This document shows, one piece after another, positions 1-7,369 of a stretch of DNA of 18,609 nucleotides; the stretch's first letter is position 1, and each line of letters begins with the position of its first letter. Location: contig MHXM01000072.1 in assembly GCA_001825565.1 (NCBI GenBank), positions 1 through 18,609 on the forward strand, written 5' to 3'. Under the pieces are notes generated by a model. It made no database searches and was not told the DNA's origin. It saw only the letters and a program-made list of their open reading frames with translations. The position numbers were made by a program, and so were the translations under genes. The stretch is from Desulfuromonadaceae bacterium GWC2_58_13 (GTDB taxonomy: Bacteria; Desulfobacterota; Desulfuromonadia; Desulfuromonadales; Trichloromonadaceae).

Positions 1-494
1 AGCAGAATCGACGACTGGTTTCCGAAGTCCTCACCGCCATCGGGAATGATCGTCCTCGGAGAATTCTCGATCTCTGCTGTGGAATGGGTAACTTTTCTCT
101 ACCGCTTGCCAGGACTGCCAGCGAGGTGGTCGGCGTTGAGGACTACGCTCCTTCGATCCATAAAGCCCGCCAGAATGCCGCCTCCAACCGGATCGTCAAT
201 GCCCGCTTTCATACCCGATCGGCCGAGGGGGCTTACACTGCTCTGGCCGGCAGCCGCGGATTCGATCTGGTGGTGCTCGATCCGCCACGCACTGGCTTTT
301 ACCAGGTCACCCGGGAACTTGGCGCTTTGCGACCATCGCGCATTATTTATGTCTCTTGCGATCCACCGACCCTTGCCCGTGATCTGATACCGCTGCTGCA
401 CGCCGGTTATCAGGTCGAGTGGTCTCGCCCGGTTGACCTCTTTCCCCAGACCTATCATACCGAAAGCGTTACGTTGCTCGTTTCGGCACTATAA
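1..494 (+). CDS. TrmA/RlmD-family RNA (uracil-5-)-methyltransferase, 3' part only
   Basis: SAM-dependent methyltransferase that makes 5-methyluridine in 23S rRNA or tRNA. The gene enters from the left edge, so its N-terminal TRAM domain and any Fe-S cysteines lie outside the window. Reading from base 3, the visible part has the SAM-binding motif DLCCGMGNFSLPL (family form DxYCGxGxFxLPL), the active-site motif DPPRTGF, then YVSCDPPTLARDL, whose Cys is the expected catalytic nucleophile, and finally the family-typical C-terminus LFPQTYHTESVTLL. The frame stays open from base 3 to the TAA at 492-494, so the ATG at 84 is an internal Met in the SAM motif and not a start. The RlmD/RlmC/TrmA choice cannot be made from this fragment. 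The family call is firm; the RNA target is not. Confidence 0.93.
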   Translation, partial: QNRRLVSEVLTAIGNDRPRRILDLCCGMGNFSLPLARTASEVVGVEDYAPSIHKARQNAASNRIVNARFHTRSAEGAYTALAGSRGFDLVVLDPPRTGFYQVTRELGALRPSRIIYVSCDPPTLARDLIPLLHAGYQVEWSRPVDLFPQTYHTESVTLLVSAL

Positions 495-558
495 CGAAAG
501 TTTTCTGCTATACTGTCGCATGAGAAATTAATCCTCGGGTTTTAATGGTGGAGGACTT

Positions 559-1209
559 ATGAGTCGCAAGTTCTGTAGTGTGTTTTTCATGGGCCTGCTG
601 CTGTCGGCCTGTGCGGTGCCTCCGGCGCCAGAGACCTTGCTTTCGGTGGCGCCGAGGCTTTCGGTCGGAATCAATCTTCCAGGGGGGAACTGGAAGGTCG
701 CCTCGGCTGCCCCGGATTTTCTGGTCGAGGGGATGGCTGAACACGTCGCCCATGACCTTGAATCACAAGGCAAGGTGGCCGACCGAACCGCTATTGAAGC
801 GATCGTTGCAAAACGTCTCGCAGCCAACGAATATTTCGTTTTCAACCCTGTCAGCGGTGCCCATATGGAAATCGACTTCAGCCCGCTTGCTCCCGGCGAG
901 GTTGCTCCATCCCGTGATTCGGTGGCCAACTCGGCACGCTTTGCCGCCGACAGCCTCGGAAGCGAGGAGGGGGTTGCCGAACTCTCCTACGAAGTCGGCA
1001 AGGCCCGGATTTACGGGGCCGATTATGCTTACAGTCTTCAGGCCAGTTTTTTGAAACATGATGTGGCGACGCGCTTCTATGGATTGATCGGCTTTGTCGA
1101 CGCCAGTTGGTTTTTTATTTATTACACCGATGCCGGAAAGGACCCGGAGAACTATCCGCAAGCGACGCAGATACTCCATTCCGTGCAGGTTGTAGCCAGT
1201 GAAAGGTAG
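559..1209 (+). CDS. Hypothetical secreted lipoprotein
   Basis: 216-residue protein of unknown function. The first 18 residues form a lipoprotein signal: MSRKF, a short hydrophobic stretch and the lipobox LSAC with the lipidated Cys at 18. The next residue is Ala, not Asp, which in the E. coli Lol rule favours the outer membrane. The mature part is soluble-looking, with mixed alpha/beta character and aromatic patches near the end (SWFFIYYTD). I do not recognise a domain. The start is supported by GGAGG about 5 bases upstream of the ATG. It sits 64 bp after the methyltransferase gene and is followed by a probable new promoter ahead of rimP, so it is probably not part of the rimP-nusA operon. 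Coding status is secure; role unknown. Confidence 0.85.
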   Translation: MSRKFCSVFFMGLLLSACAVPPAPETLLSVAPRLSVGINLPGGNWKVASAAPDFLVEGMAEHVAHDLESQGKVADRTAIEAIVAKRLAANEYFVFNPVSGAHMEIDFSPLAPGEVAPSRDSVANSARFAADSLGSEEGVAELSYEVGKARIYGADYAYSLQASFLKHDVATRFYGLIGFVDASWFFIYYTDAGKDPENYPQATQILHSVQVVASER

Positions 1210-1229
1210 CCAGTGTTAAATAATTCCCC

Positions 1230-1258
1230 TTGCAATTGTCCTTTAGGCATGGTATCAA
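1230..1258 (+). promoter_or_regulatory. Candidate sigma70 promoter for the rimP-nusA-infB operon
   Basis: TTGCAA at 1230-1235 and TATCAA at 1253-1258 are separated by 17 bases. Each hexamer matches 4 of 6 consensus positions. It lies in the gap between the lipoprotein gene and rimP, just where an operon promoter is expected, and would start transcription near 1265. The motif match alone is moderate, so this is an inference from position plus spacing. Confidence 0.42.
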
Positions 1259-1286
1259 TTTGCTGTTAACTTTGTTCACTAAGAAG

Positions 1287-1312
1287 AAAGTGGGCCTTTG
1301 CTCACTTTTTTT
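1287..1312 (+). terminator. Rho-independent terminator or attenuator in the rimP leader
   Basis: AAAGTGGG (1287-1294) pairs with CTCACTTT (1301-1308), giving an 8-bp stem with one G-U pair around a 6-base loop, followed by a T run through 1312. It is 77 bases after the lipoprotein stop and only 18 bases before the rimP start. It could end the upstream transcript. It also lies downstream of the candidate promoter at 1230-1258, so it may act as an attenuator of the rimP operon. Confidence 0.72.
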
Positions 1313-1330
1313 ATTTAAGGGCTTTGAAGC

Positions 1331-1819
1331 GTGTCGCAGCAGACGTTGATAGAACAACTTTCAGCCGTAATTGTTCCGATCCTCGAGTCCATGTCGATGG
1401 AATTGGTTGATCTGGAATACAAACATGAAGGGCGAGACTGGTTCCTGCGGATATTCATCGATAAAGAGGGTGGGGTGACCCTTGACGACTGCGCGGATGT
1501 CAGTCGGGAGGTCGGAGCCGTACTTGAAGTCGAGGATCTTATTCGTACGGCCTACCGTCTTGAGGTTTCTTCGCCCGGGATTGACCGTCCGCTCAAAAAG
1601 GTCAAGGATTTTGAACGTTTTTCCGGTAGCTTGGTCAAAGTGAAGACCTATGAGAGCCTCGATCCCGATCAGCGGGGGCATGCCCGCAAGACTTTCGTTG
1701 GCACTCTGTTGGGAATCGAAAACGGAATGGTTCGAATTGAACAGACCGACAAGAAGGGCGGCGTGGTTGAATTTCCTCTTGAAGGAATTGCCAAGGCCAA
1801 TATTGAATACGAGTTCTGA
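1331..1819 (+). CDS. rimP: Ribosome maturation factor RimP
   Basis: 162-residue cytoplasmic protein needed for maturation of the 30S ribosomal subunit. The family hallmark LEVSSPGIDRPL is at residues 77-88. Ahead of it is the N-terminal alpha/beta domain (MELVDLEY, then LRIFIDKEGGVTLDDC), and after it a C-terminal SH3-like domain (FVGTLLGIENGMVRIEQ). Length is close to the usual ~150-160. The start is GTG with AAGG about 10 bases upstream, so initiation may be modest. It is the first gene of the nusA operon, as in most bacteria, and lies just behind a terminator-like hairpin. Confidence 0.96.
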   Translation: MSQQTLIEQLSAVIVPILESMSMELVDLEYKHEGRDWFLRIFIDKEGGVTLDDCADVSREVGAVLEVEDLIRTAYRLEVSSPGIDRPLKKVKDFERFSGSLVKVKTYESLDPDQRGHARKTFVGTLLGIENGMVRIEQTDKKGGVVEFPLEGIAKANIEYEF

Positions 1820-1833
1820 ATCTAATTAATACA

Positions 1834-1862
1834 ACCGGTGCTTCCGGCTGGAAGAAGCCGGT
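1834..1862 (+). promoter_or_regulatory. RNA hairpin in the rimP-nusA gap
   Basis: ACCGG (1834-1838) can pair with CCGGT (1858-1862), and inside it CTTCC (1841-1845) pairs with GGAAG (1850-1854) around a GGCT loop, with a small internal loop between the two helices. There is no T run, so it is not a classical terminator. It occupies part of the 92-base gap ahead of nusA and could be a processing or translational control element; that role is inference. Confidence 0.4.
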
Positions 1863-1911
1863 ATGCCGGGGGCAGAAACCCTGAGCTGAATGGAAATAGG
1901 GGGAAGTTTGG

Positions 1912-3171
1912 ATGGTCACGAATCTTAACCATATTATTGACCAGGTTGTTAAGGATAAAGGGATCGACAGGGATGTCCTGGTCGAAGCCCTGGAGTCCGC
2001 CGTACTCTCGGCCGCCAATAAGAAATACCGTAATACCCGCGACCTCGAGGCTCATTATAATAATGAACTGGGTGAGGTTGAGGTTTTCGAGTTTGTCACC
2101 GTGGTGGATGAAGTCCAGGACTCCTACAAGGAAATTGATCTCGGCGAAGCTGTCGAAATCGATCCTGAAGTCGAGGTTGGCGATTCTCTGGGGATGAAGC
2201 TCGATGCCAGCAATTTTAGTCGTATCGCTGCGCAGACCGCCAAACAGGTGATTATTCAGAAAGTTCGCGAGGCTGAGCGGGAAGGTGTGTTCAACGAATT
2301 TCAGGATCGTGTCGGAGAGCTGGTCAACGGTATTGTGCGCCGCTATGAACGGGGAGATTTGATAGTCGACCTCGGCCGGGCCGAAGCGCTTTTGCCCCAT
2401 CGGGAACAGGTTCCTCGCGAGAACTATCGTCAGGGGGACCGGGTGCGGGCCTATATCTCCGAGGTCAAGATGTCGACCAAGGGGCCGCAGATCATTCTGT
2501 CCCGCACTCATCCGGGAGTCGTCGCCGCCCTGTTCAGCTTCGAGGTTCCCGAAATCGCCGAAGGGATCGTCGAAGTCAAGGCGGTGTCGCGTGAGCCGGG
2601 CAGCCGCGCTAAAATCGCCGTGGTTTCCCATGACCCGGATGTCGATCCGGTCGGCGCATGCGTCGGCATGCGTGGTTCGCGTGTCCAAAATGTCGTATCG
2701 GAATTGCGGGGCGAGAAGATCGACATTATTCCATGGACACCCGATGTCGCCAGGTTTGCCTGTGCCGCTCTGGCTCCCGCCGAAGTTACCAGGGTTTATG
2801 TGGACAATGACGAGCAGTCTCTGGAAGTCATCGTTCCGGATGACCAGTTGTCGCTGGCGATTGGTAAAAAGGGGCAGAATGTTCGCCTCGCCGCCAAGTT
2901 GACCGGGTGGAAGATCGATATCAAGAGCGAAACACGGGCCGCTGAAATCGAGCTTGAAGAGGCTGCCGTTGCCGCCGCCGGAGAGGAAACCTCTGCTGAG
3001 CCGGAAGAGCTTTCCGACCAGTATACGCGGGACGAACTGTACGAAATGGCCAAGGGGTACGACATCCCCGGACGTAGTTCCATGTCCAAGGAAGAACTCG
3101 CGCGCCAGGTGGCTCAATTCGCGGCTGAGGCCGACTCGGCCGCGCCCGAGACGCCAGCCGACGAGGACTAA
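1912..3171 (+). CDS. nusA: Transcription termination/antitermination factor NusA with a Rho_N-like C-terminal extension
   Basis: 419-residue RNA polymerase-associated factor controlling pausing, termination and antitermination. Domains in order: N-terminal polymerase-binding domain (about 1-130), S1 domain (about 135-200, VNGIVRRYERGDLIVDLG), KH1 with GMRG at 252-255 and KH2 with GKKG at 318-321, ending with LTGWKIDIKS near 339. An acidic Ala/Glu linker (about 340-368) then leads to residues 371-403 (YTRDELYEMAKGYDIPGRS, MSKEEL), which look like a Rho_N/SAP-type helix-extension-helix module. This replaces the two acidic repeats of E. coli NusA. The start ATG has a GGGGGAAG ribosome binding site. 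The KH core is unmistakable; the tail assignment is by pattern only. Confidence 0.97.
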   Translation: MVTNLNHIIDQVVKDKGIDRDVLVEALESAVLSAANKKYRNTRDLEAHYNNELGEVEVFEFVTVVDEVQDSYKEIDLGEAVEIDPEVEVGDSLGMKLDASNFSRIAAQTAKQVIIQKVREAEREGVFNEFQDRVGELVNGIVRRYERGDLIVDLGRAEALLPHREQVPRENYRQGDRVRAYISEVKMSTKGPQIILSRTHPGVVAALFSFEVPEIAEGIVEVKAVSREPGSRAKIAVVSHDPDVDPVGACVGMRGSRVQNVVSELRGEKIDIIPWTPDVARFACAALAPAEVTRVYVDNDEQSLEVIVPDDQLSLAIGKKGQNVRLAAKLTGWKIDIKSETRAAEIELEEAAVAAAGEETSAEPEELSDQYTRDELYEMAKGYDIPGRSSMSKEELARQVAQFAAEADSAAPETPADED

Positions 3172-3180
3172 GACGTAAAG

Positions 3181-3777
3181 ATGCCGTCCGTGGGGCACAA
3201 GCCGCAACGCACCTGCCTCGGTTGTCGTCAGGCGCGAGACCAGCAGGATCTGGTTCGTTTTGTCCTGTCTCCTTCAAACGAGGTGTTGGTGGATTACCGT
3301 TCCCGCTTACCGGGGCGCGGTGGATATGTTTGCCTGAATCTGGACTGTCTTGACGTGGCCGTTAAGCGACGACAGTTTCAGCGGGCATTCAAATCTCAAA
3401 GTTTGCATGTTTCCTTCGAACAGTTGAAACAGGCGCTTCTCCTGAATATCGAACAGAAGATCATTAATCTTCTGGGGATGGCAAGAAAATCCGGGGTGGT
3501 TGTTTCGGGAAGCAATATGATACTGGATGCCTTGACGGCCTCCGCACCGTTGGCGGTTGTCTTGCTGGCCCATGATGTTTCGGATGGGATCGGCAATAAG
3601 GTTGTTAGTGCCGCGGCGGTCAGGGGGATCCCGGGTTTCCGGCTGCTGGACAAAGAAAGTCTTGGCAGGATGCTTGGGAAAGAAGAGCGTAGTGTGGTTG
3701 CCTTAAAAAGCTGTCCATTGGCTGAATCAGTAAAAGCAGAGATGATACGATATAAGCAGATCGCAGGGGAGATTTGA
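3181..3777 (+). CDS. YlxR (DUF448) - L7Ae/YlxQ fusion RNA-binding protein
   Basis: 198-residue fusion of two proteins that are separate neighbours (YlxR and YlxQ) in Bacillus. Residues 1-75 are the YlxR domain, with RTCLGCR at 10-16 and GRGGYVC at 45-51. The cysteines at 12, 15, 51 and 56 are arranged like a small metal-binding knuckle. Residues about 88-198 are an L7Ae/L30e-like RNA-binding domain (INLLGMARKSGVVVSG, then AVVLLAHDVS). It probably binds structured RNA such as rRNA kink-turns; that role is inferred from the families. It lies 9 bases after nusA, and its TGA shares one base with the infB ATG, suggesting translational coupling. Confidence 0.92.
   Translation: MPSVGHKPQRTCLGCRQARDQQDLVRFVLSPSNEVLVDYRSRLPGRGGYVCLNLDCLDVAVKRRQFQRAFKSQSLHVSFEQLKQALLLNIEQKIINLLGMARKSGVVVSGSNMILDALTASAPLAVVLLAHDVSDGIGNKVVSAAAVRGIPGFRLLDKESLGRMLGKEERSVVALKSCPLAESVKAEMIRYKQIAGEI
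3765..3771 (+). promoter_or_regulatory. infB ribosome binding site
   Basis: AGGGGAG lies 5 bases before ATG 3777. It decides for that ATG over the TTG at 3774, which would sit only 2 bases from the site. The site lies inside the last codons of the ylxR-L7Ae gene. Confidence 0.75.
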
Positions 3778-6677
3778 TGGGAAAGACAAAGGTATCCGAA
3801 TTGGCGCAAAAATTGGGACTCGACAATAGGGTGGTCATGGACCGTCTGCAACAAGCCGGGATTGATGTCAAGTCCCACGCGAGTGTGCTTGATGAAGAGG
3901 ACCTTCGTAAATTCGAGGCCGCATCCGCACCTGCCGAAGATAAGATCGAAGAGGAACGGATCAGTACCGGGATCATTCGCCGACGCCGCAAGGAGGTCAA
4001 GGTCTCTGCCCCTGAGGCTGAAGAATCCGAAGCGCCTGATGAAATTGTCGCCGAGAAACCTGTTCCCGCGATGACTGAGAAACCAGCGGAAGCGGCGCCC
4101 CCTGCCGTCGTTGTCGCTGAGATTCCGGTTGAGACCGCGACGGTTCCGGCTGAAACCCCCGTGGAAGCGGCGCCTCCCGCGGAGACAAAGAAAGAATCGC
4201 CTGCGGCCGAACCGGTCGTTGCCGCCAGGAAAGCTGAAACTCCGCCTTCTCCCGAAAATCCCGAGGTGGTGACAGCTCCGGTAAAAAGGCCTGAATTCGT
4301 TGAACCTCCGGTTGTGGAGAAAAAGACTTTCGAGAGGCCAAAGCCTGAAGGCAGGGTCGAAAAAACGGCCATTATAGTCAAGGATCGAGAGCCACAGAAG
4401 GCCACGGCGTCACGGGCAAAAATCCTTGGCCGTGTCGAACTGCCCACCGTCGCTCCTCCAGAATCCCGCGGTCGGGATGTTGGTCGCGGCGAACGTCCTG
4501 TAGCAGGACCCGGTGCCGGTCGTCGTGGTGCTCCGGTTCGCGAGGAGCGCCCTTCTGGTGGAGCGCCGCGTAGCGGAGCGCCCGGCGGACCCGGTGGTGC
4601 GCCACGTCCCGGTGGCGCACCGCGCGGCGGAGCGCCCGGCGGACCCGGTGGCGCACCCAGAGGGGGGGGACGTGGACCCTCGATGCCCCCTGCCGTTGCC
4701 GAACCGTTTCCTGCTAAGGAAGCGCGCGGCGGCAAGAAAAATAAAAAAGGGAAAGGCGCGGATTATAACGATTCCGCTCCTGGTGGTGACGGGCAGAGGC
4801 GTCGTCAACGGCGCGAGGTCTTCGAGCCGGAACGCGGAGACAAACTGCGGCGTGGCCGGAAGGGCGCCAAGGTTGTCAAAAAAACCGAGGTAACGGTTTC
4901 CAAAGCGATTAAGCGTATTATCCGGATCAGCGATGTGATCACCGTCGGGGAACTTGCCAAGCGCATGGGCGTTAAAGCCAACGACCTGATCAAAGAACTC
5001 ATGCGTCAGGGCACCATGGTAACCATCAACCATCCCCTTGATTATGAAACTGCGGCGCTGCTGGCGACCGAGTTTAATTATGAGGTGGAGAACATGGCCT
5101 TTGACGAGGAAACGGTTCTGGAGCATTCCAGTATCCGTGCTGGCGTCATGGAAAACCCGGAAGATCTTCAGTTACGTCCTCCGGTGGTTACGATCATGGG
5201 ACACGTTGACCACGGCAAGACCAGTCTGCTTGACGCTATCCGCGCTACCAACGTCACCGAGGGGGAAGCCGGTGGCATTACCCAGCATATCGGTGCTTAC
5301 GAAGTCGAACTCGAAGGGAAAAGGATTTCCTTTCTCGACACTCCTGGCCATGAAGCTTTTACCGCCATGCGTGCCCGCGGCGCCAAAGTGACCGACATAG
5401 TGGTTCTGGTGGTGGCTGCCGATGACGGTGTCATGCCGCAGACCAAAGAAGCGATCAACCACTCCAAGGCTGCCGGAGTGCCGATCATTGTGGCCATTAA
5501 TAAAATGGACAAGCCCGACGCCAATCCCGACCGGGTGAAACAGGAGCTGACCGAGTTCCAAATGCTGCCGGAAGAATGGGGCGGTGATACGATTTTTGTC
5601 GAGGTTTCAGCCAAGCAGCGCACAAATGTGGACCAGTTGCTCGAAATGATTCTGCTTCAGGCAGAAGTCATGGATCTTAAAGCCAATCCGAATAAGCGGG
5701 CCAAAGGTACCATCGTCGAAGCCCGAATCGACAAAGGGCGTGGTCCGGTGGCTACGGTCCTGGTGCAGGAGGGGACTCTGCGTATTGGCGATCCGATCGT
5801 TACCGGAGTTCACTATGGTCGCGTGCGGACCATGATCGACGATCGCGGCGGTCGGGTCGAAGCTGCGGGGCCGTCCTGTCCCGTTGAGGTAACCGGCCTT
5901 ACCGGAGTACCCGAGGCGGGCGACTCCTTTCATTCCGTCGAGGATGACAAAACCGCTAAAGAAGTCGCTCAGCATCGCGCCCAAAAAATTCGCGAGACGG
6001 AACTGGCCAAGAGCAGCAAAATCTCTCTTGAACAACTTTATGCCCGGATCAAGGAGGGTGACGTCAAGGAGCTCAAGGTCATCATCAAGGGCGACGTCCA
6101 GGGCTCTGTCGAGGCGGTCAAGGATTCGCTGCTCAAGCTTGCAACCGATGCCTGTCGCCTGGTTGTTATCCATACCGCCGTTGGCGGTATTATCGAGAGC
6201 GATATCACCTTGGCTTCGGCCTCCGATGCCATCGTTCTGGGTTTCAACGTTCGTCCCGAACCCAAAGCCATGACTCTGGCCGAATCCGAAGGAGTTGACA
6301 TCCGTCTGTACAACATCATTTACGATGCGGTAGCGGATATCAAGGACGCCATGGAAGGATTGTTGGCTCCGACTCTCAGAGAGAAACATCTGGGACGCGC
6401 CGAGGTTCGAGAGACCTTCAGCGTTACCAAGGTCGGGACCATCGCGGGCAGCTATGTGGTCGACGGCAAGATCGTCCGTGGTGCCCATGTCCGTCTGGTG
6501 CGCGACAATGTCGTGGTCTGGGAAGGGAAGATGAGTTCCCTTAAACGCTTCAAGGACGATGTTAAAGAAGTGACCACCGGCTACGAGTGTGGCATCGGTC
6601 TGGAAAACTACAACGATCTTAAGGTGGGCGATATCATCGAAGCCTTCGAGATGGAATCGATCAAGACCACCCTTTAA
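3777..6677 (+). CDS. infB: Translation initiation factor IF-2
   Basis: 966-residue GTPase that brings initiator fMet-tRNA to the ribosome and promotes subunit joining. Domains: IF2N-type helical module (1-50), a long Ala/Pro/Glu linker (about 75-190), an Arg/Gly/Pro-rich stretch (about 229-301), a basic stretch, a second IF2N module (about 375-445), then the GTPase: GHVDHGKT 475-482 (G1), T502 in ITQHIG (G2), DTPGH 521-525 (G3), NKMD 575-578 (G4), SAK 611-613 (G5). The beta-barrel and fMet-tRNA-binding C-terminal domains follow (GYECGIGLENYNDLKVGD near the end). Length is typical for a proteobacterial long-form IF2. The ATG overlaps the previous stop by one base. Confidence 0.98.
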   Translation: MGKTKVSELAQKLGLDNRVVMDRLQQAGIDVKSHASVLDEEDLRKFEAASAPAEDKIEEERISTGIIRRRRKEVKVSAPEAEESEAPDEIVAEKPVPAMTEKPAEAAPPAVVVAEIPVETATVPAETPVEAAPPAETKKESPAAEPVVAARKAETPPSPENPEVVTAPVKRPEFVEPPVVEKKTFERPKPEGRVEKTAIIVKDREPQKATASRAKILGRVELPTVAPPESRGRDVGRGERPVAGPGAGRRGAPVREERPSGGAPRSGAPGGPGGAPRPGGAPRGGAPGGPGGAPRGGGRGPSMPPAVAEPFPAKEARGGKKNKKGKGADYNDSAPGGDGQRRRQRREVFEPERGDKLRRGRKGAKVVKKTEVTVSKAIKRIIRISDVITVGELAKRMGVKANDLIKELMRQGTMVTINHPLDYETAALLATEFNYEVENMAFDEETVLEHSSIRAGVMENPEDLQLRPPVVTIMGHVDHGKTSLLDAIRATNVTEGEAGGITQHIGAYEVELEGKRISFLDTPGHEAFTAMRARGAKVTDIVVLVVAADDGVMPQTKEAINHSKAAGVPIIVAINKMDKPDANPDRVKQELTEFQMLPEEWGGDTIFVEVSAKQRTNVDQLLEMILLQAEVMDLKANPNKRAKGTIVEARIDKGRGPVATVLVQEGTLRIGDPIVTGVHYGRVRTMIDDRGGRVEAAGPSCPVEVTGLTGVPEAGDSFHSVEDDKTAKEVAQHRAQKIRETELAKSSKISLEQLYARIKEGDVKELKVIIKGDVQGSVEAVKDSLLKLATDACRLVVIHTAVGGIIESDITLASASDAIVLGFNVRPEPKAMTLAESEGVDIRLYNIIYDAVADIKDAMEGLLAPTLREKHLGRAEVRETFSVTKVGTIAGSYVVDGKIVRGAHVRLVRDNVVVWEGKMSSLKRFKDDVKEVTTGYECGIGLENYNDLKVGDIIEAFEMESIKTTL
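4573..4680 (+). repeat. Imperfect 54-bp direct repeat inside infB coding for Gly/Pro/Arg-rich linker
   Basis: A 25-base identical block (starting GCGGAGCGCCC, ending CCCGGTGG) occurs at 4573-4597 and again at 4627-4651, a spacing of 54 bases, or 18 codons. It encodes SGAPGGPGGAP-type repeats within the IF2 linker. The frame is kept because the period is a multiple of three, so copy number could vary without breaking the gene. Confidence 0.8.
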
Positions 6678-6692
6678 CATGGGGATGTCCGG

Positions 6693-6980
6693 ATGGTCGT
6701 TGGGGTTATGCAGCTCGAAATTCTGCTCCATGCGCCACTGAGCCTCAAGGAAAAGCGTGGCATGGTGAAAAAGATTCTTGGGCGCTGCCGGGCCCGGTTT
6801 CCGGTTTCCTGTGCGGAAACCGGAAACCAAGAGCTCTGGCAGCGTTCTCATCTTGGATTTACCATGGTGCACCATGACGAAGGGGCTGTGCATACGATTT
6901 TTGATAAAATCGTCGATGAAATCGAACGGACCGGATTTGCCGAAATTATCGACCGTTTTATTGAGTTCAATCATTACTGA
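6693..6980 (+). CDS. DUF503 (YlxP-like) protein
   Basis: 95-residue protein of the DUF503/YlxP family, which commonly lies between infB and rbfA as here. The typical beginning MVVGVMQLEILLHAPLSLKEKR and the motif HLGFTMVHHDE are present. It starts 15 bases after the infB stop, with GGGG about 8 bases upstream of the ATG; the later in-frame ATG at 6708 would cut off the conserved first strand. B. subtilis YlxP has been linked to ribosome maturation, but the biochemical function of this family is not well settled. Short, cytoplasmic, with no signal or membrane segment. Confidence 0.9.
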   Translation: MVVGVMQLEILLHAPLSLKEKRGMVKKILGRCRARFPVSCAETGNQELWQRSHLGFTMVHHDEGAVHTIFDKIVDEIERTGFAEIIDRFIEFNHY

Positions 6981-6991
6981 CAGGAAAATGC

Positions 6992-7369
6992 TTGGAATCC
7001 CAACGTTCACATCGCATCGCTGACCAGATCCACAAGGAAATCTCGGCACTTCTTATCAAGGGCCTCAAGGATCCCAGGATCGGTTTCGTCACCATCACCG
7101 CGGTGGAAGTGACCTCTGATCTGCACTCGGCCCGGATTTTCTTCTCGGCCATGGGATCGGAGAGCGAAATCAAGAATACCGAAAAGGGACTGCAAAGCTC
7201 CGTTCCTTTTCTGCGCCGAGAATTAGCCAAGCGCCTGCGCCTGCGTTACACGCCAGAGTTGCAGTTTCAATGGGACAATTCGTTGGCCTACGGCAACCGC
7301 ATCGATACACTGCTTCGGCAGATTAAGACAGAGCATACGGATGATCAGGGCGATTCTGGAGAAAATTGA
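6992..7369 (+). CDS. rbfA: 30S ribosome-binding factor RbfA
   Basis: 125-residue cytoplasmic cold-shock and 16S rRNA maturation factor that binds the 30S subunit. Family features: RIADQIHKEISALL near the start, LKDPRIGFVTITAVEVTSDL (the most conserved block), then LRRELAKRLRLRYTPELQF. The start is TTG at 6992 with AGGAAA upstream; the ATG at 6988 is in another frame and gives no product. It begins 11 bases after the DUF503 stop, and its last 29 bases overlap the next gene. Confidence 0.95.
   Translation: MESQRSHRIADQIHKEISALLIKGLKDPRIGFVTITAVEVTSDLHSARIFFSAMGSESEIKNTEKGLQSSVPFLRRELAKRLRLRYTPELQFQWDNSLAYGNRIDTLLRQIKTEHTDDQGDSGEN

Noticed and set aside
1822..3207. 461-codon minus-strand open frame opposite nusA
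   Set aside because: It lies exactly antisense to nusA, whose domains are unmistakable. Long antisense frames are common in GC-rich genes; this one has no family resemblance and no plausible ribosome binding site.
3620..4735. 371-codon minus-strand frame rich in Pro/Gly and Ser/Thr opposite the infB linker
   Set aside because: The low-complexity product mirrors the repetitive IF2 linker codons, so it is a composition shadow.
5607..7049. 480-codon minus-strand frame opposite infB, DUF503 and rbfA
   Set aside because: It spans three well-supported plus-strand genes and shows no recognisable domain.
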